NCBI RefSeq assembly: GCF_000382385.1
Contig: NZ_KB908337.1
Location: forward strand, 1 to 52,098
Length of the DNA stretch: 52,098 nucleotides
Direction of reading: 5' to 3'
Origin: Segatella maculosa DSM 19339 = JCM 15638
GTDB lineage: Bacteria > Bacteroidota > Bacteroidia > Bacteroidales > Bacteroidaceae
In this document: positions 1 to 8,176 of the stretch, in pieces
Layout of the letters: each line of letters opens with the position of its first letter
How positions within the stretch are numbered: the stretch's first letter is position 1
Program-made: the position numbers and the translations under genes
Notes under the pieces: generated by a model
Databases searched by the model: none
What the model saw: the letters and a program-made list of their open reading frames with translations, nothing else
What the model was told of the DNA's origin: nothing

Positions 1-1
1 T

Positions 2-253
2 ACCAAGCTGAAAAATAATATGAAAGGTGCGTTGATGAGCGTTCCCGATAAGTTACTACTCAGAAAGAGGGCCATCATAGAAACCATAAACGATGAACTT
101 AAGAATATAGCGCAGGTAGAACATTCCCGACATAGGTGCTTCGACAATTTCATCGTCAACCTTCTGGGTGCCATTGCTGCCTATTGCCTATTTCCAAAGA
201 AGCCATGCGTCAGAGTGCAAAGGACATTTGACACACAGCTTGCTTTATTCTAA
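2..253 (+). CDS. IS982-family transposase, C-terminal part (runs off the left edge)
   Basis: The frame is open from the first bases of the window, so this is the end of a longer gene and not an 77-residue protein of its own. The visible 83 residues contain the block [17 protein letters not shown], then EHSRHR, then [13 protein letters not shown], which is the conserved C-terminal end of IS982-family DDE transposases. The glutamate in RAIIET is a plausible third catalytic acid. The sequence after the stop, up to about position 270, is probably the terminal inverted repeat, because an unrelated minus-strand reading frame is cut off there. The rest of the element lies outside the window, so completeness cannot be judged. 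Confidence 0.8.
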   Translation, partial: TKLKNNMKGALMSVPDKLLLRKRAIIETINDELKNIAQVEHSRHRCFDNFIVNLLGAIAAYCLFPKKPCVRVQRTFDTQLALF

Positions 254-264
254 ATTCATCGAAC

Positions 265-420
265 TCACGTTATATTAAGTACTTTATTGACAGAGTTAAA
301 CATCGTTTCGATATTCGTTAGGTATGATATTAAATCCTTAGAAGATATTCTACTATCTTCAATACCCAATCTCAGCTCAAAAAATTCGTAAGAAGTAACT
401 ATTTCATTTTCTGCCTTCAT
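265..420 (-). pseudogene. 5' fragment of an unknown gene cut by the IS element
   Basis: Reading from an ATG at 420 gives 51 residues beginning MKAENEIVTSYEFFELRLG and then a TGA at 265-267, which lies inside the presumed IS terminus. The composition is that of an ordinary helical soluble protein, and the frame runs cleanly to the IS boundary. I infer that the insertion sequence separated this N-terminal part from the rest of the gene. No family is recognised. It could also be a chance open frame; no convincing promoter was found directly upstream. Confidence 0.35.
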
Positions 421-556
421 TTTTACAAAGTATTAATTCTATATGTAAGTGCACTATCAAAATTTTGTATACAACATCACGGTGAATACAACACAGTCCA
501 AAATATTAAGTTTAGTAACCAATAAACTTAGTAGATATAAAATTTAGATTCATTAT

Positions 557-597
557 TATAAAAATCGCAGCAACCCATTATCGGATTACTGCGATTA
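557..597 (-). terminator. Intrinsic terminator, minus strand (possibly the original dnaK terminator)
   Basis: A 14-pair stem (563-576 with 583-596) with a 6-base loop forms fully on the minus-strand transcript because two positions become G-U pairs; on the plus strand those positions are mismatches. The minus-strand transcript then continues with TTTTTAT. This marks it as a minus-strand terminator. It lies just downstream of a copy of the dnaK 3' end (608-629), so it may be the terminator dnaK had before the island inserted. Confidence 0.7.
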
Positions 598-607
598 TAT
601 TAGTTGT

Positions 608-629
608 TATTTTATTTCACTTCCTCAAA
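608..629. repeat. Direct repeat of the dnaK 3' end, left copy (putative attachment site)
   Basis: These 22 bases match 16721-16742, which covers the last codons (Phe-Glu-Glu-Val-Lys) and the stop of dnaK plus four bases beyond, at 21 of 22 positions and in the same orientation. The one difference is silent (AAA for AAG). The sequence between is mostly AT-rich accessory DNA. The pattern fits attL/attR left by site-specific integration into the 3' end of dnaK. This is inference; 22 bases could in principle match by descent from another gene end. Confidence 0.5.
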
Positions 630-737
630 CTTATCCCATACTGATAATCAATGAATTACATACTTATGGTACAAAAATGTTTCCTCAATTTGAGTAGTAT
701 TGATTAGAAAACATCTTGGATGTTGTCACTTAAATCA

Positions 738-1769
738 TTATAATGAAATTATATATGCTCCGACTTGATCTAAAGGAAGCCAATCAATTATTGCTGTAGA
801 ATCTTTTGAAGTAACATATGATTCAAAATCCCTTTTCAGATTATTATAATTATTAATTCGAAAGTCTCCATAACCTGAATCCCAATAAGCTCTTCCGTTA
901 TAACAAGAAACATTCGTTTGCACAGGTTGCATTAGTTTGTATAAAAACTCTAATCCTAAAAATCGGATATAACTTTTATCAATCCAAGGGTTATGCACGT
1001 AATTATTTGCCCATTGATTTATCTTTTTAATTGCTGAAAGTTCTACGGGTAATGTTACTGTCCAATCTATACCTTGAAGCCCCTTCTCAAAAAAGAAATT
1101 CCAAGCGATTTGAGTCATCCTCTTAATTAAACCTTGAGCGTTATGTATAGAACTAAAGCCAATCATATTTTTCCCTAATAATTCTATACACTGCCTTATT
1201 AGTAAAGAAGAGCATGGGGAAATATTTCGAAAATCAATATCTGAAACAAAAATATGTTCATTAAGGAATACTAATTCATTAGCAGCTATTTTAATATCAA
1301 ATGGGCTAATACCAGTACGATAGCCTCCTCTTGGAACTATAAGCTGGTTTATGCGCTTTTTTCTACGAATTTCATTAATGCGAACAAGTTCTTCTACATC
1401 ATATATGAAAAAATAAATGGATTTAAGATAGTTTTTAACACAACTTATCTTTGCATTCTCCCTCAATTTCGCTGCATAAAGCTTCGCTGCATAAAGCAAG
1501 AATCTGATATATTGAGTATCAATAACCTGCTTCTTTATAAACAGATTGTTAACAACTTCTTCTATACTATATGTACGTCGGAATAATCGTTCTTCATCAA
1601 CAAATTTTATAAACCAATTCAGAAAAGTAGTATAGGCAATAAATAACTTTTTTCGATTATAATAATTATTTTTTTTAGATAATTTATTTATGCGTTCTAA
1701 AACTTTATCTATCTCTGCGACATTTAAAATATATGTATTCGCATCAATCTCTTTAATAGATATGTCCAT
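738..1769 (-). CDS. Unknown protein, last gene of the restriction-modification operon
   Basis: The product has 343 residues and I do not recognise its family. It is soluble, rich in Lys, Ile, Asn and aromatic residues, with no signal peptide or membrane segment. The middle part contains LLIRQCIELLGKNMIGF, and the C-terminal third contains INQWANNYVHNPWID. This combination recalls HEPN-like defence proteins, but the canonical R-x4-6-H motif is not seen, so that is only a suggestion. The gene starts 12 bases after the stop of the Mrr-like nuclease gene and shares its strand, so the two are almost certainly co-transcribed with hsdR. Low GC content matches its neighbours. A terminator hairpin lies about 140 bases downstream. 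Confidence 0.75.
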   Translation of the reverse strand: MDISIKEIDANTYILNVAEIDKVLERINKLSKKNNYYNRKKLFIAYTTFLNWFIKFVDEERLFRRTYSIEEVVNNLFIKKQVIDTQYIRFLLYAAKLYAAKLRENAKISCVKNYLKSIYFFIYDVEELVRINEIRRKKRINQLIVPRGGYRTGISPFDIKIAANELVFLNEHIFVSDIDFRNISPCSSLLIRQCIELLGKNMIGFSSIHNAQGLIKRMTQIAWNFFFEKGLQGIDWTVTLPVELSAIKKINQWANNYVHNPWIDKSYIRFLGLEFLYKLMQPVQTNVSCYNGRAYWDSGYGDFRINNYNNLKRDFESYVTSKDSTAIIDWLPLDQVGAYIISL

Positions 1770-1781
1770 TATATTATACTT

Positions 1782-2693
1782 TTATAATATTTCTGATACT
1801 CTTAAATATATATTTCCAGTTTGCACAGCTGTTCTCTTTTTTCTTCTCAGCAAATCAGGTAATGATATTCTTTGTTCCAAAACAGCCATTAAGTCCATAC
1901 CATCCATCAAATACATTAATTTTTTGCCATTTGAATATGCTGTTATGGCATCTTCTGAAAAGCCATTTATGGAAATAAATAAGCCTAAAGTGTTATCCAA
2001 TCTCCTAGTTATTTTGCCTTCAAATGCATATAGGTCAGCATTCGCCGTAGGTTCTTTACGCCATTTAGCTTCTAATAAATACTCATCTTTGTCTAAAGAG
2101 AATGCACCATCTATTTGTTCTCCAACAACCTTAAAAGAAGATTTTGCATCAAGGTCGTATAAATTAAACAAACCATTTAGAAATTTTTCTAAGGCATAGC
2201 CTCGCTTTTGGTTATCATTATTAATAGATAAGCCAATAAATTCTTCTTTAAGTTCGCTGAGGATTTGATTAACTCTATTCAAGGAATCAGCTTTATCCTT
2301 ATTTGCTTGTTTGCGCTTTCTGATAACTTCTTCCTCTTCTTTATAATTGATAAAACCTTTCGTCAGTTGGAATAATGCATTTACAGCCATTTTCGCATCA
2401 TATATCTTTTTCTCAGCATCCTCAACCTTTTTCATGCTGCTATAGTCATTGAAGGTTGCTACTGATATTATTAAATTTAACAAATCCTCCTGAACCTCTT
2501 GTTCGTTGCGCTCGAGAATATTTACAACCTGCGACGCTATATTTCTCTTATAGTCATCCCAGTTTACCATTGATAGCACCTTTTTATGCGTTATTGACAT
2601 ATACAAGTAATCTTTCAAGTCTTTCTTATACCAGAATATGAGAGATAGGGCATTTTTCAATGCTACTAAAACATTAGCAGAAATCTTCTTCAT
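1782..2693 (-). CDS. Mrr-like PD-(D/E)XK restriction endonuclease
   Basis: The 303-residue product has a helical, charged N-terminal region (about 1-160, with a coiled-coil-like stretch rich in Glu and Lys near 117-150) and a C-terminal nuclease domain. In the latter I see RGYALEKFLNGLF (164-176), then QIDGAF with Asp195, then LLEAKW with Glu208 and Lys210, and GLFISINGFS (237-246). This order is that of Mrr-type restriction endonuclease domains, so the active site looks intact. The gene begins 30 bases after hsdR ends and lies 12 bases before the next gene on the same strand. It may be an additional nuclease carried by the type I system, perhaps acting on modified DNA; that role is inferred only from family and place. 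Confidence 0.75.
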   Translation of the reverse strand: MKKISANVLVALKNALSLIFWYKKDLKDYLYMSITHKKVLSMVNWDDYKRNIASQVVNILERNEQEVQEDLLNLIISVATFNDYSSMKKVEDAEKKIYDAKMAVNALFQLTKGFINYKEEEEVIRKRKQANKDKADSLNRVNQILSELKEEFIGLSINNDNQKRGYALEKFLNGLFNLYDLDAKSSFKVVGEQIDGAFSLDKDEYLLEAKWRKEPTANADLYAFEGKITRRLDNTLGLFISINGFSEDAITAYSNGKKLMYLMDGMDLMAVLEQRISLPDLLRRKKRTAVQTGNIYLRVSEIL

Positions 2694-2723
2694 ATCAATT
2701 GATTATATTTTTTATTATAATAG

Positions 2724-5700
2724 TTATGGTTCTGCAGCCATCTGTATTTCATCCTCGTGGATTTCATACATTTTGGCTGATTTTGTTGAATAATTCTCTT
2801 GTTCATTATCCGTCCACTGTTCACATTGTTTGATGACAGTTTCCAGTGCATTGGCAGCTTCCTCTGGTGGGTAATGATATTTCTTAAGTAGATGTTTAAT
2901 CATTCTGCGCATACCTGCACGGGCTGATTCTTTCTTTTGCCAATCAATAGTGCGGTTCTTACGTAGAGAGTCGGTGAGTTCTTTTGTCATAGCTACCAAT
3001 TCTTCATTACTATAGAAGTCGTGAACTGCTTGTGGTTTGGTCAAGGCATCATAGAATGACTTTTCTTCAGGAGTGAGTCCAAGTTCATTAGCTGCTGAAT
3101 CAGCCGAGGCTATATCTTTTGCCAACTGCAAAAGTTCTTGGATAACTTCTTCATTGGTGAGTAATCCTTTCAAATAGTTGGATAAAGAACGATTGAGCAG
3201 GTCAGAGAATTTCTCTGACTGTACAATATTGGTCTTTTGATAGAGTGCCACTTTCTCTGCCAATAGTTTTTTGAGCAGTTCTACAGCTATATTCTTTTCT
3301 TTCATCTTAGAAATTTCATCTAAGAAGGCTGTATCAAAGAGGGAAAATTCGGCTTTAACATCAGAGAAAAGATTGATTACACCTTCACTTTTTACACTTT
3401 GTTTCAGCAATTCACTGATACGAGCATTAATTTCTTTCTTCGTAACTTTTCCCTTACCTGTCATTCGGGAGAGCAAAGTGCGCACAGTTTCAAAGAATGC
3501 AGCTAAGAAGCGTTGCTCTTCATTCAACAGGCTTCGGCAAAGAGTGATGGAATTGTGCAGCAATGCAGCTTCTTTCATATATAATGGCAGTTGTTCTTGT
3601 TTATCGGCTGCCAACATAAAGTTTACGCCACCTTTGATAATTTGAGCACGGTCGGCATCTGTGCCAGTGTGAAACTTACTATAGTTATAACCATAAAATA
3701 AGTCTTGGCACACTTCCAATTTCTCTTTGAACTTTGTAAAAGCCATGCCTTTGATATCTGGGTTCCCAAAGTTCTTTCTGTCGCGTCCCGTATAATCGCG
3801 CATGGCTTCTTTCAAGGCTTTGGCAATACCGATATAGTCAACAACCAATCCACCCACTTTGCCATTGAATACACGGTTCACTCGTGCAATGGCTTGCATT
3901 AGGTTATGTCCGCTCATTGGTTTATAAACATACATAGTTGCCAATGAGGGAACGTCGAAGCCTGTGAGCCACATGTCGACTACAATAGCAATCTTCATCG
4001 GATCGTTGTCATCCTTAAATCGTTTGGCAAGTTCTTTCTTATACTGCTTGTTTCCGATAATGTCGTGCCATTCTTCTGAATCTTGGTTGCTGCCCGTCAT
4101 GACAACTTTCACTTTATCCGTCCATTTTGGGCGAAGCTCCAGTAGTCGGTGATAAATGCTCATCGCTATGGGACGCGAATATGCCACTATCATTGCCTTA
4201 CCTGTCAATTCATATTGACGGTTTTCCTCATAGTGTTTGAGAATGTCTTGGCAAAGAGAATCGATGGTAGCTGGTGCTCCGAGTATCTCTTCCAAGTGTG
4301 ACATCTCCTTTTTGCTTTTCTCTATCTGTTCTGTCGTTGCACCTTCTTCAGCCAACAGCTCGTATTCGTCATCAAGGGCTTGCAAGGTTGCATCGTCAAG
4401 ATTTAGATTGATAACTCTGGATTCATAATATACAGGACAAGTAGCACCGTCATTGACCGCCTGCGTCATGTCATAAATATCAATGTAATCGCCAAAGACC
4501 TCTACGGTATCTCGGTCTTTGGTAGAAATAGGTGTACCAGTAAAGCCAATATATGAAGCATTGGGTAGTGAATTGTGAATGATTCTTGCCGTGCCGATAG
4601 AGACTTTACCAGTAGTGGCGTCGACTTTTTCCTCAAAACCATATTGTCCTCTATGCGCCTCATCAGTCATCACGATAATATTTCTTCGCTCTGACAAAGG
4701 TTCGTCAGACTCCTCAAACTTCTGCATGGTTGTGAAGATAATGCCATTGGCTTCTCGTCCACTCAATAGCTCTTTTAGATTCTCACGACTATTGGCTTGC
4801 ACTGGAGTTTGACGTAAGAACTCCTTACATTTAGAGAATTGGGTATAGAGTTGATCGTCTAAATCGTTGCGGTCGGTAATCACAACGATGGTGGGCTGCG
4901 ATAACTCTTGTTGTAGCAAATGGGCATAGAAAACCATTGACAATGATTTTCCGCTGCCTTGCGTATGCCAGAATACACCGATTTTACCATTACTTACTGT
5001 AGCATGTTTGGTACGTTCGATGGCTTTCTTCACTGCAAAATACTGATGATACCCTGCTAATATCTTGGCACTCCCTCTTTCTTCTTTGGAAAAACAGATA
5101 AAGTTCTTGATTATGTCTAAGAGTCGTTCCCTTTGAAATATTCCTTCAAAGAATGTATCATAATCGACAAATTCTGTACTTTCATAATTGCCATCTTTTG
5201 TTTTCCATTCCATATAGCGATCTTCCTTACTGGTAATTGTCCCAGCTTTGGAAAGAGCCATATCGCTCATTACACAAAACATGTTGAAAGCGAACAATGA
5301 TGGTATATCCTTCATATAATTGCGGAGTTGAAGATATGCTTCTGAAGCGTCTGTCTCTTCACGGGAAGGTGATTTTAATTCTACAACCACCAATGGTAAA
5401 CCATTCACAAATACAATGATATCGGCACGTTTCTCTGCATTTTCAATGAATGTCCATTGGTTGATAACTTGAAAAGTGTTTTTGTCCGTATGCTCAAAGT
5501 CTATCAAATAAACCATTTCATTGCGCATTTCCTTGCCATTGAAATAAGAGACTTCTATGCCATGCTGCAAATAGTCTGTAAAAGTTTCATTACGCTGCGC
5601 CAAACTACCCATATCAATATTGCGTAATTTGATAATCGCTTCGTGAATAGCTGCATGTGGTTTCTTTGGATTAACAGTTTGCAGACTTTCTTCTAATTGT

Positions 5701-5819
5701 GCTTCATAATATGGCACATAGTAGTCCCTTTCAATATTTGGACCGTACAAATATTGATAGCCCATTCCCTCAAAGAGGGATATCAGTGCTTTTTCGTAAT
5801 TATCTTCTGTGAAGGGCAT
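2724..5819 (-). CDS. hsdR: Type I restriction enzyme, R (motor/nuclease) subunit
   Basis: This 1031-residue protein cuts unmodified DNA after ATP-driven translocation, in complex with HsdM and HsdS. The N-terminal nuclease domain shows Asp133 and the pair Glu147-x-Lys149 in VVVELKSP. The helicase motor has Walker A TQGSGKS (286-292), the DEAH box (386-389), GFTGTP (425-430) and QAIARVNR (642-649). Length is normal for HsdR and no motif is broken, so the enzyme should be active. The C-terminal 200 residues are helical and probably bind the methylase core. The start ATG at 5819 lies 12 bases downstream of the Abi-like gene. Only hsdM lies far upstream in the operon, separated by recombinase and hsdS genes. 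Confidence 0.95.
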   Translation of the reverse strand: MPFTEDNYEKALISLFEGMGYQYLYGPNIERDYYVPYYEAQLEESLQTVNPKKPHAAIHEAIIKLRNIDMGSLAQRNETFTDYLQHGIEVSYFNGKEMRNEMVYLIDFEHTDKNTFQVINQWTFIENAEKRADIIVFVNGLPLVVVELKSPSREETDASEAYLQLRNYMKDIPSLFAFNMFCVMSDMALSKAGTITSKEDRYMEWKTKDGNYESTEFVDYDTFFEGIFQRERLLDIIKNFICFSKEERGSAKILAGYHQYFAVKKAIERTKHATVSNGKIGVFWHTQGSGKSLSMVFYAHLLQQELSQPTIVVITDRNDLDDQLYTQFSKCKEFLRQTPVQANSRENLKELLSGREANGIIFTTMQKFEESDEPLSERRNIIVMTDEAHRGQYGFEEKVDATTGKVSIGTARIIHNSLPNASYIGFTGTPISTKDRDTVEVFGDYIDIYDMTQAVNDGATCPVYYESRVINLNLDDATLQALDDEYELLAEEGATTEQIEKSKKEMSHLEEILGAPATIDSLCQDILKHYEENRQYELTGKAMIVAYSRPIAMSIYHRLLELRPKWTDKVKVVMTGSNQDSEEWHDIIGNKQYKKELAKRFKDDNDPMKIAIVVDMWLTGFDVPSLATMYVYKPMSGHNLMQAIARVNRVFNGKVGGLVVDYIGIAKALKEAMRDYTGRDRKNFGNPDIKGMAFTKFKEKLEVCQDLFYGYNYSKFHTGTDADRAQIIKGGVNFMLAADKQEQLPLYMKEAALLHNSITLCRSLLNEEQRFLAAFFETVRTLLSRMTGKGKVTKKEINARISELLKQSVKSEGVINLFSDVKAEFSLFDTAFLDEISKMKEKNIAVELLKKLLAEKVALYQKTNIVQSEKFSDLLNRSLSNYLKGLLTNEEVIQELLQLAKDIASADSAANELGLTPEEKSFYDALTKPQAVHDFYSNEELVAMTKELTDSLRKNRTIDWQKKESARAGMRRMIKHLLKKYHYPPEEAANALETVIKQCEQWTDNEQENYSTKSAKMYEIHEDEIQMAAEP

Positions 5820-5831
5820 TGTATTTTATTT

Positions 5832-6467
5832 TTATTGTTCATTCATTTCTAAAAGAAATTCTAAATAATCTATATAGTTAGCTTTATAAGCTTGATAATC
5901 TAAGTTGTAAAGAGCCTCTGATGCTGATAAGTGTACGCCTCCTACTTCTAATGGATTTTCTTCATCAAACCAATCATTAAAGCACTCGCAATCTTTATAA
6001 ATTAATCTTTGGTTAGCGTGGTGGGCATAACTGAAATAAAAATGTAAAATGAACCCACAGAGTACATCTGTTGTTTTGTATATCAGTAGGGATAGTGATT
6101 TGTCTATCTGAGGGTGTAAAACATCCAAACCATGTGAAGCAAATCCTGCATTATTTCGTATCTCTGCAATCGATTGAGCGACAGTAGAAATTCTACGGCA
6201 TAGTTCAGATAGACCAACTATTTCCTTTCCAGTCTGTTTTATAAGATGTTCTAAGGTCTGTTTTACTAAACCATTAAATGAAATATCATCTTTGTACGTT
6301 GTATTTTGATTAATGAGAATTGTTTTGCAAAGTGCTTCAGTCAGACTTTTGCTTACTTCAACGCACAAAGAAGGATTAATCTCAACATTGTTTTCTATTG
6401 TTGAAATATGCGTTTCAAAAGTCCTAAGACTTGGTTCTTTTGCAATATATTCTCTTGTCCACTGCAT
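5832..6467 (-). CDS. Abortive-infection/HEPN-like protein inside the RM operon
   Basis: The 211-residue soluble protein has the layout of Abi C-terminal-domain proteins: a helical region with LTEALCKTIL (43-52), then VGLSELCRRISTVAQSIAEI and the segment RNNAGFASHG. An Arg-Asn followed by His-Gly is the hallmark of the Abi_C/HEPN type fold, here with seven residues between Arg and His where six or fewer are usual. Such proteins are RNases or their relatives in phage defence. The gene sits tightly between the hsdS half gene (8 bases) and hsdR (12 bases), so it is expressed with the RM system. The exact function, toxin or structural partner, cannot be told. Confidence 0.65.
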   Translation of the reverse strand: MQWTREYIAKEPSLRTFETHISTIENNVEINPSLCVEVSKSLTEALCKTILINQNTTYKDDISFNGLVKQTLEHLIKQTGKEIVGLSELCRRISTVAQSIAEIRNNAGFASHGLDVLHPQIDKSLSLLIYKTTDVLCGFILHFYFSYAHHANQRLIYKDCECFNDWFDEENPLEVGGVHLSASEALYNLDYQAYKANYIDYLEFLLEMNEQ

Positions 6468-6475
6468 AATTAATC

Positions 6476-7009
6476 TTAATTTAAATTATCATTTATTCGT
6501 CGATTGAGTTCTATCTTGTCATCTAAGGAAGAAAGGATATTAGCAATATATTTTTGTTCTTTAAGAGAAGGAAAAGGTATTTCAAAATCTTTTATTTGCT
6601 GTGCATTTAGATTTTGTTGTGCTCCACCATTTGCAAGTGATGCAAGATAGGTATAATCATTATATAAAGCATAGTAAACGAATCTATAATCAGCTTTGGC
6701 AGAATCTATAGTTAGATTACAACATGCTTGGTTAGTTGTCAAAGGAATTTGAGTAATAGCGGTTTTCCCCGCTGTTGCTCCATACATTGCGACAATTACA
6801 GATTTTGCAGGAATCCATTTGGCAGATGAATTATTTAACCCTTCGTCTGTTATTGTCTTTTCTGTTTCTGAAATACGGTTGAAATTAATTTCTTTAGTGT
6901 TAAGCCAAGGAATATTTCCTCCATAATATTCTGTAATAGTACTTTTAGGAGTTCCGCCACTACATATATTTGAGCAAATATGCTGTATATCTATTTTATT
7001 GTATTCCAT
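6476..7009 (-). CDS. hsdS: HsdS half subunit: first target-recognition domain only
   Basis: The 177 residues are a single target-recognition domain (about 1-150, with GGTPKSTITEYYGG and IPWLNTKEI near the start) followed by the conserved helix LDDKIELNRRINDNL. The frame then ends at once with Asn-stop. In the full hsdS gene the same helix continues with EQQAQALFKSWFVDFEPF, so this copy breaks exactly at the shared core at 6482-6499. Its ATG is 10 bases after the stop of the full gene, so it could be translated and, like known half-S subunits, pair with another half. More likely it is a stored specificity cassette for the adjacent recombinase. Confidence 0.8.
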   Translation of the reverse strand: MEYNKIDIQHICSNICSGGTPKSTITEYYGGNIPWLNTKEINFNRISETEKTITDEGLNNSSAKWIPAKSVIVAMYGATAGKTAITQIPLTTNQACCNLTIDSAKADYRFVYYALYNDYTYLASLANGGAQQNLNAQQIKDFEIPFPSLKEQKYIANILSSLDDKIELNRRINDNLN

Positions 7010-7019
7010 AAATGGGAAT

Positions 7020-8168
7020 TTAGTTGTTTATATCATTAATTTTCAGCTCGCCAGACATCAGTTTGGGAAGGAGAGTGTCTCTTGTTTGATGAAGTCTTTT
7101 ATTTTCTAAAACATTTTTTTTAATCAAAGTCATAATGTGACTGTAAATTTTATTAAATTGCTCAACAGCCTCTTTTGGCGGATAAACAATCTTGATTAAA
7201 GAGAAATCTTTGTAACTCAAAGTCTGTCTTACTCCTCCGATTGCTCTTGTGTTGACTTCTTCTTTGAAGTTCTTTGTGGCTTTGAAGATGTTAAAAAAAT
7301 GATGGTATTCTTTCTCACATCTAAAGACTACGTAAACAGGGCTAACGCATCCACTGAAATCAAATGTATTCATTCCAATAGAACCGATATTTATACGAGC
7401 AGGATTGTATGCAAAATCATTTGGCGCCACCATAATATATTTCGCAAGGTTTTTACTATATACTTGCTTTGTGAAGTATTCTTCTGAAAGAAGTAGATCT
7501 CCAGTGTTGACTGGTGATAAAACTTTTACGTCTGTTCGCTTGCCAACTTTCTCCGTTATTGAGTTTGTTATATTTCCCAATTCTTCAACTTGCCATCCTT
7601 CAGGTATCATCCCTAACTCTGAATCTATAAACTTCCCTTTCTTAAATGGCTCAAAATCCACGAACCAAGATTTGAACAACGCTTGTGCCTGCTGCTCTAA
7701 ATTATCATTTATCCGTCGATTGAGTTCGATTTTATCGTCAAGGGATTTGAGGACAGTTGATATTTCTCTTTGATAGCTAATTGAAGGAAGACGAATTATT
7801 TGTTTGGAAAGAGTTTGGATAGATAAGCCTGGCTGGGCTGATTGAGCTGATAAGTTTCCCAAATGCATCAGGGAAAGAAGACGTGCAAGAAAATATGAAT
7901 CTGCAAGTTCGTTGCCTACAGCTACAACTGCATGCTCTGTCATATACGCTTCTCCCATAAAGAAACGAACATTTCCACAATTCGCACCTTGACGGCCGAT
8001 AACAGCACATTCCCCCTTAAAATTAGATTTGTTAGTATATCCTCGCATTCCATTTCCACCAATTACAGGAAATAAGCCTATATTAGAAATACAGTCTGAT
8101 TTAATACCTTTTCCGCTTCGTAAGCGAGAACAAACTTCTTCCAATTTATATTCTTTCCATTCTTCCAT
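7020..8168 (-). CDS. hsdS: Type I restriction-modification specificity subunit, full length
   Basis: This 382-residue HsdS dictates which bipartite DNA sequence the HsdM/HsdR complex recognises. It has the first target-recognition domain (about 1-140), the central conserved region (LDDKIELNRRINDNLEQQAQ then FKSWFVDFEPF), the second recognition domain (about 185-330) and the C-terminal conserved helix ending TRDTLLPKLMSGEL. I start it at the ATG at 8168 rather than a TTG at 8180, because HsdS proteins commonly begin with a short Met-Glu/Lys-Trp-Lys segment and the upstream TTG overlaps the Fic stop codon. It is the only complete specificity gene in the window and therefore the one now expressed. 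Its central core (7698-7715) is the likely exchange point with the flanking half genes. Confidence 0.9.
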   Translation of the reverse strand: MEEWKEYKLEEVCSRLRSGKGIKSDCISNIGLFPVIGGNGMRGYTNKSNFKGECAVIGRQGANCGNVRFFMGEAYMTEHAVVAVGNELADSYFLARLLSLMHLGNLSAQSAQPGLSIQTLSKQIIRLPSISYQREISTVLKSLDDKIELNRRINDNLEQQAQALFKSWFVDFEPFKKGKFIDSELGMIPEGWQVEELGNITNSITEKVGKRTDVKVLSPVNTGDLLLSEEYFTKQVYSKNLAKYIMVAPNDFAYNPARINIGSIGMNTFDFSGCVSPVYVVFRCEKEYHHFFNIFKATKNFKEEVNTRAIGGVRQTLSYKDFSLIKIVYPPKEAVEQFNKIYSHIMTLIKKNVLENKRLHQTRDTLLPKLMSGELKINDINN

Positions 8169-8176
8169 AATAAGCG

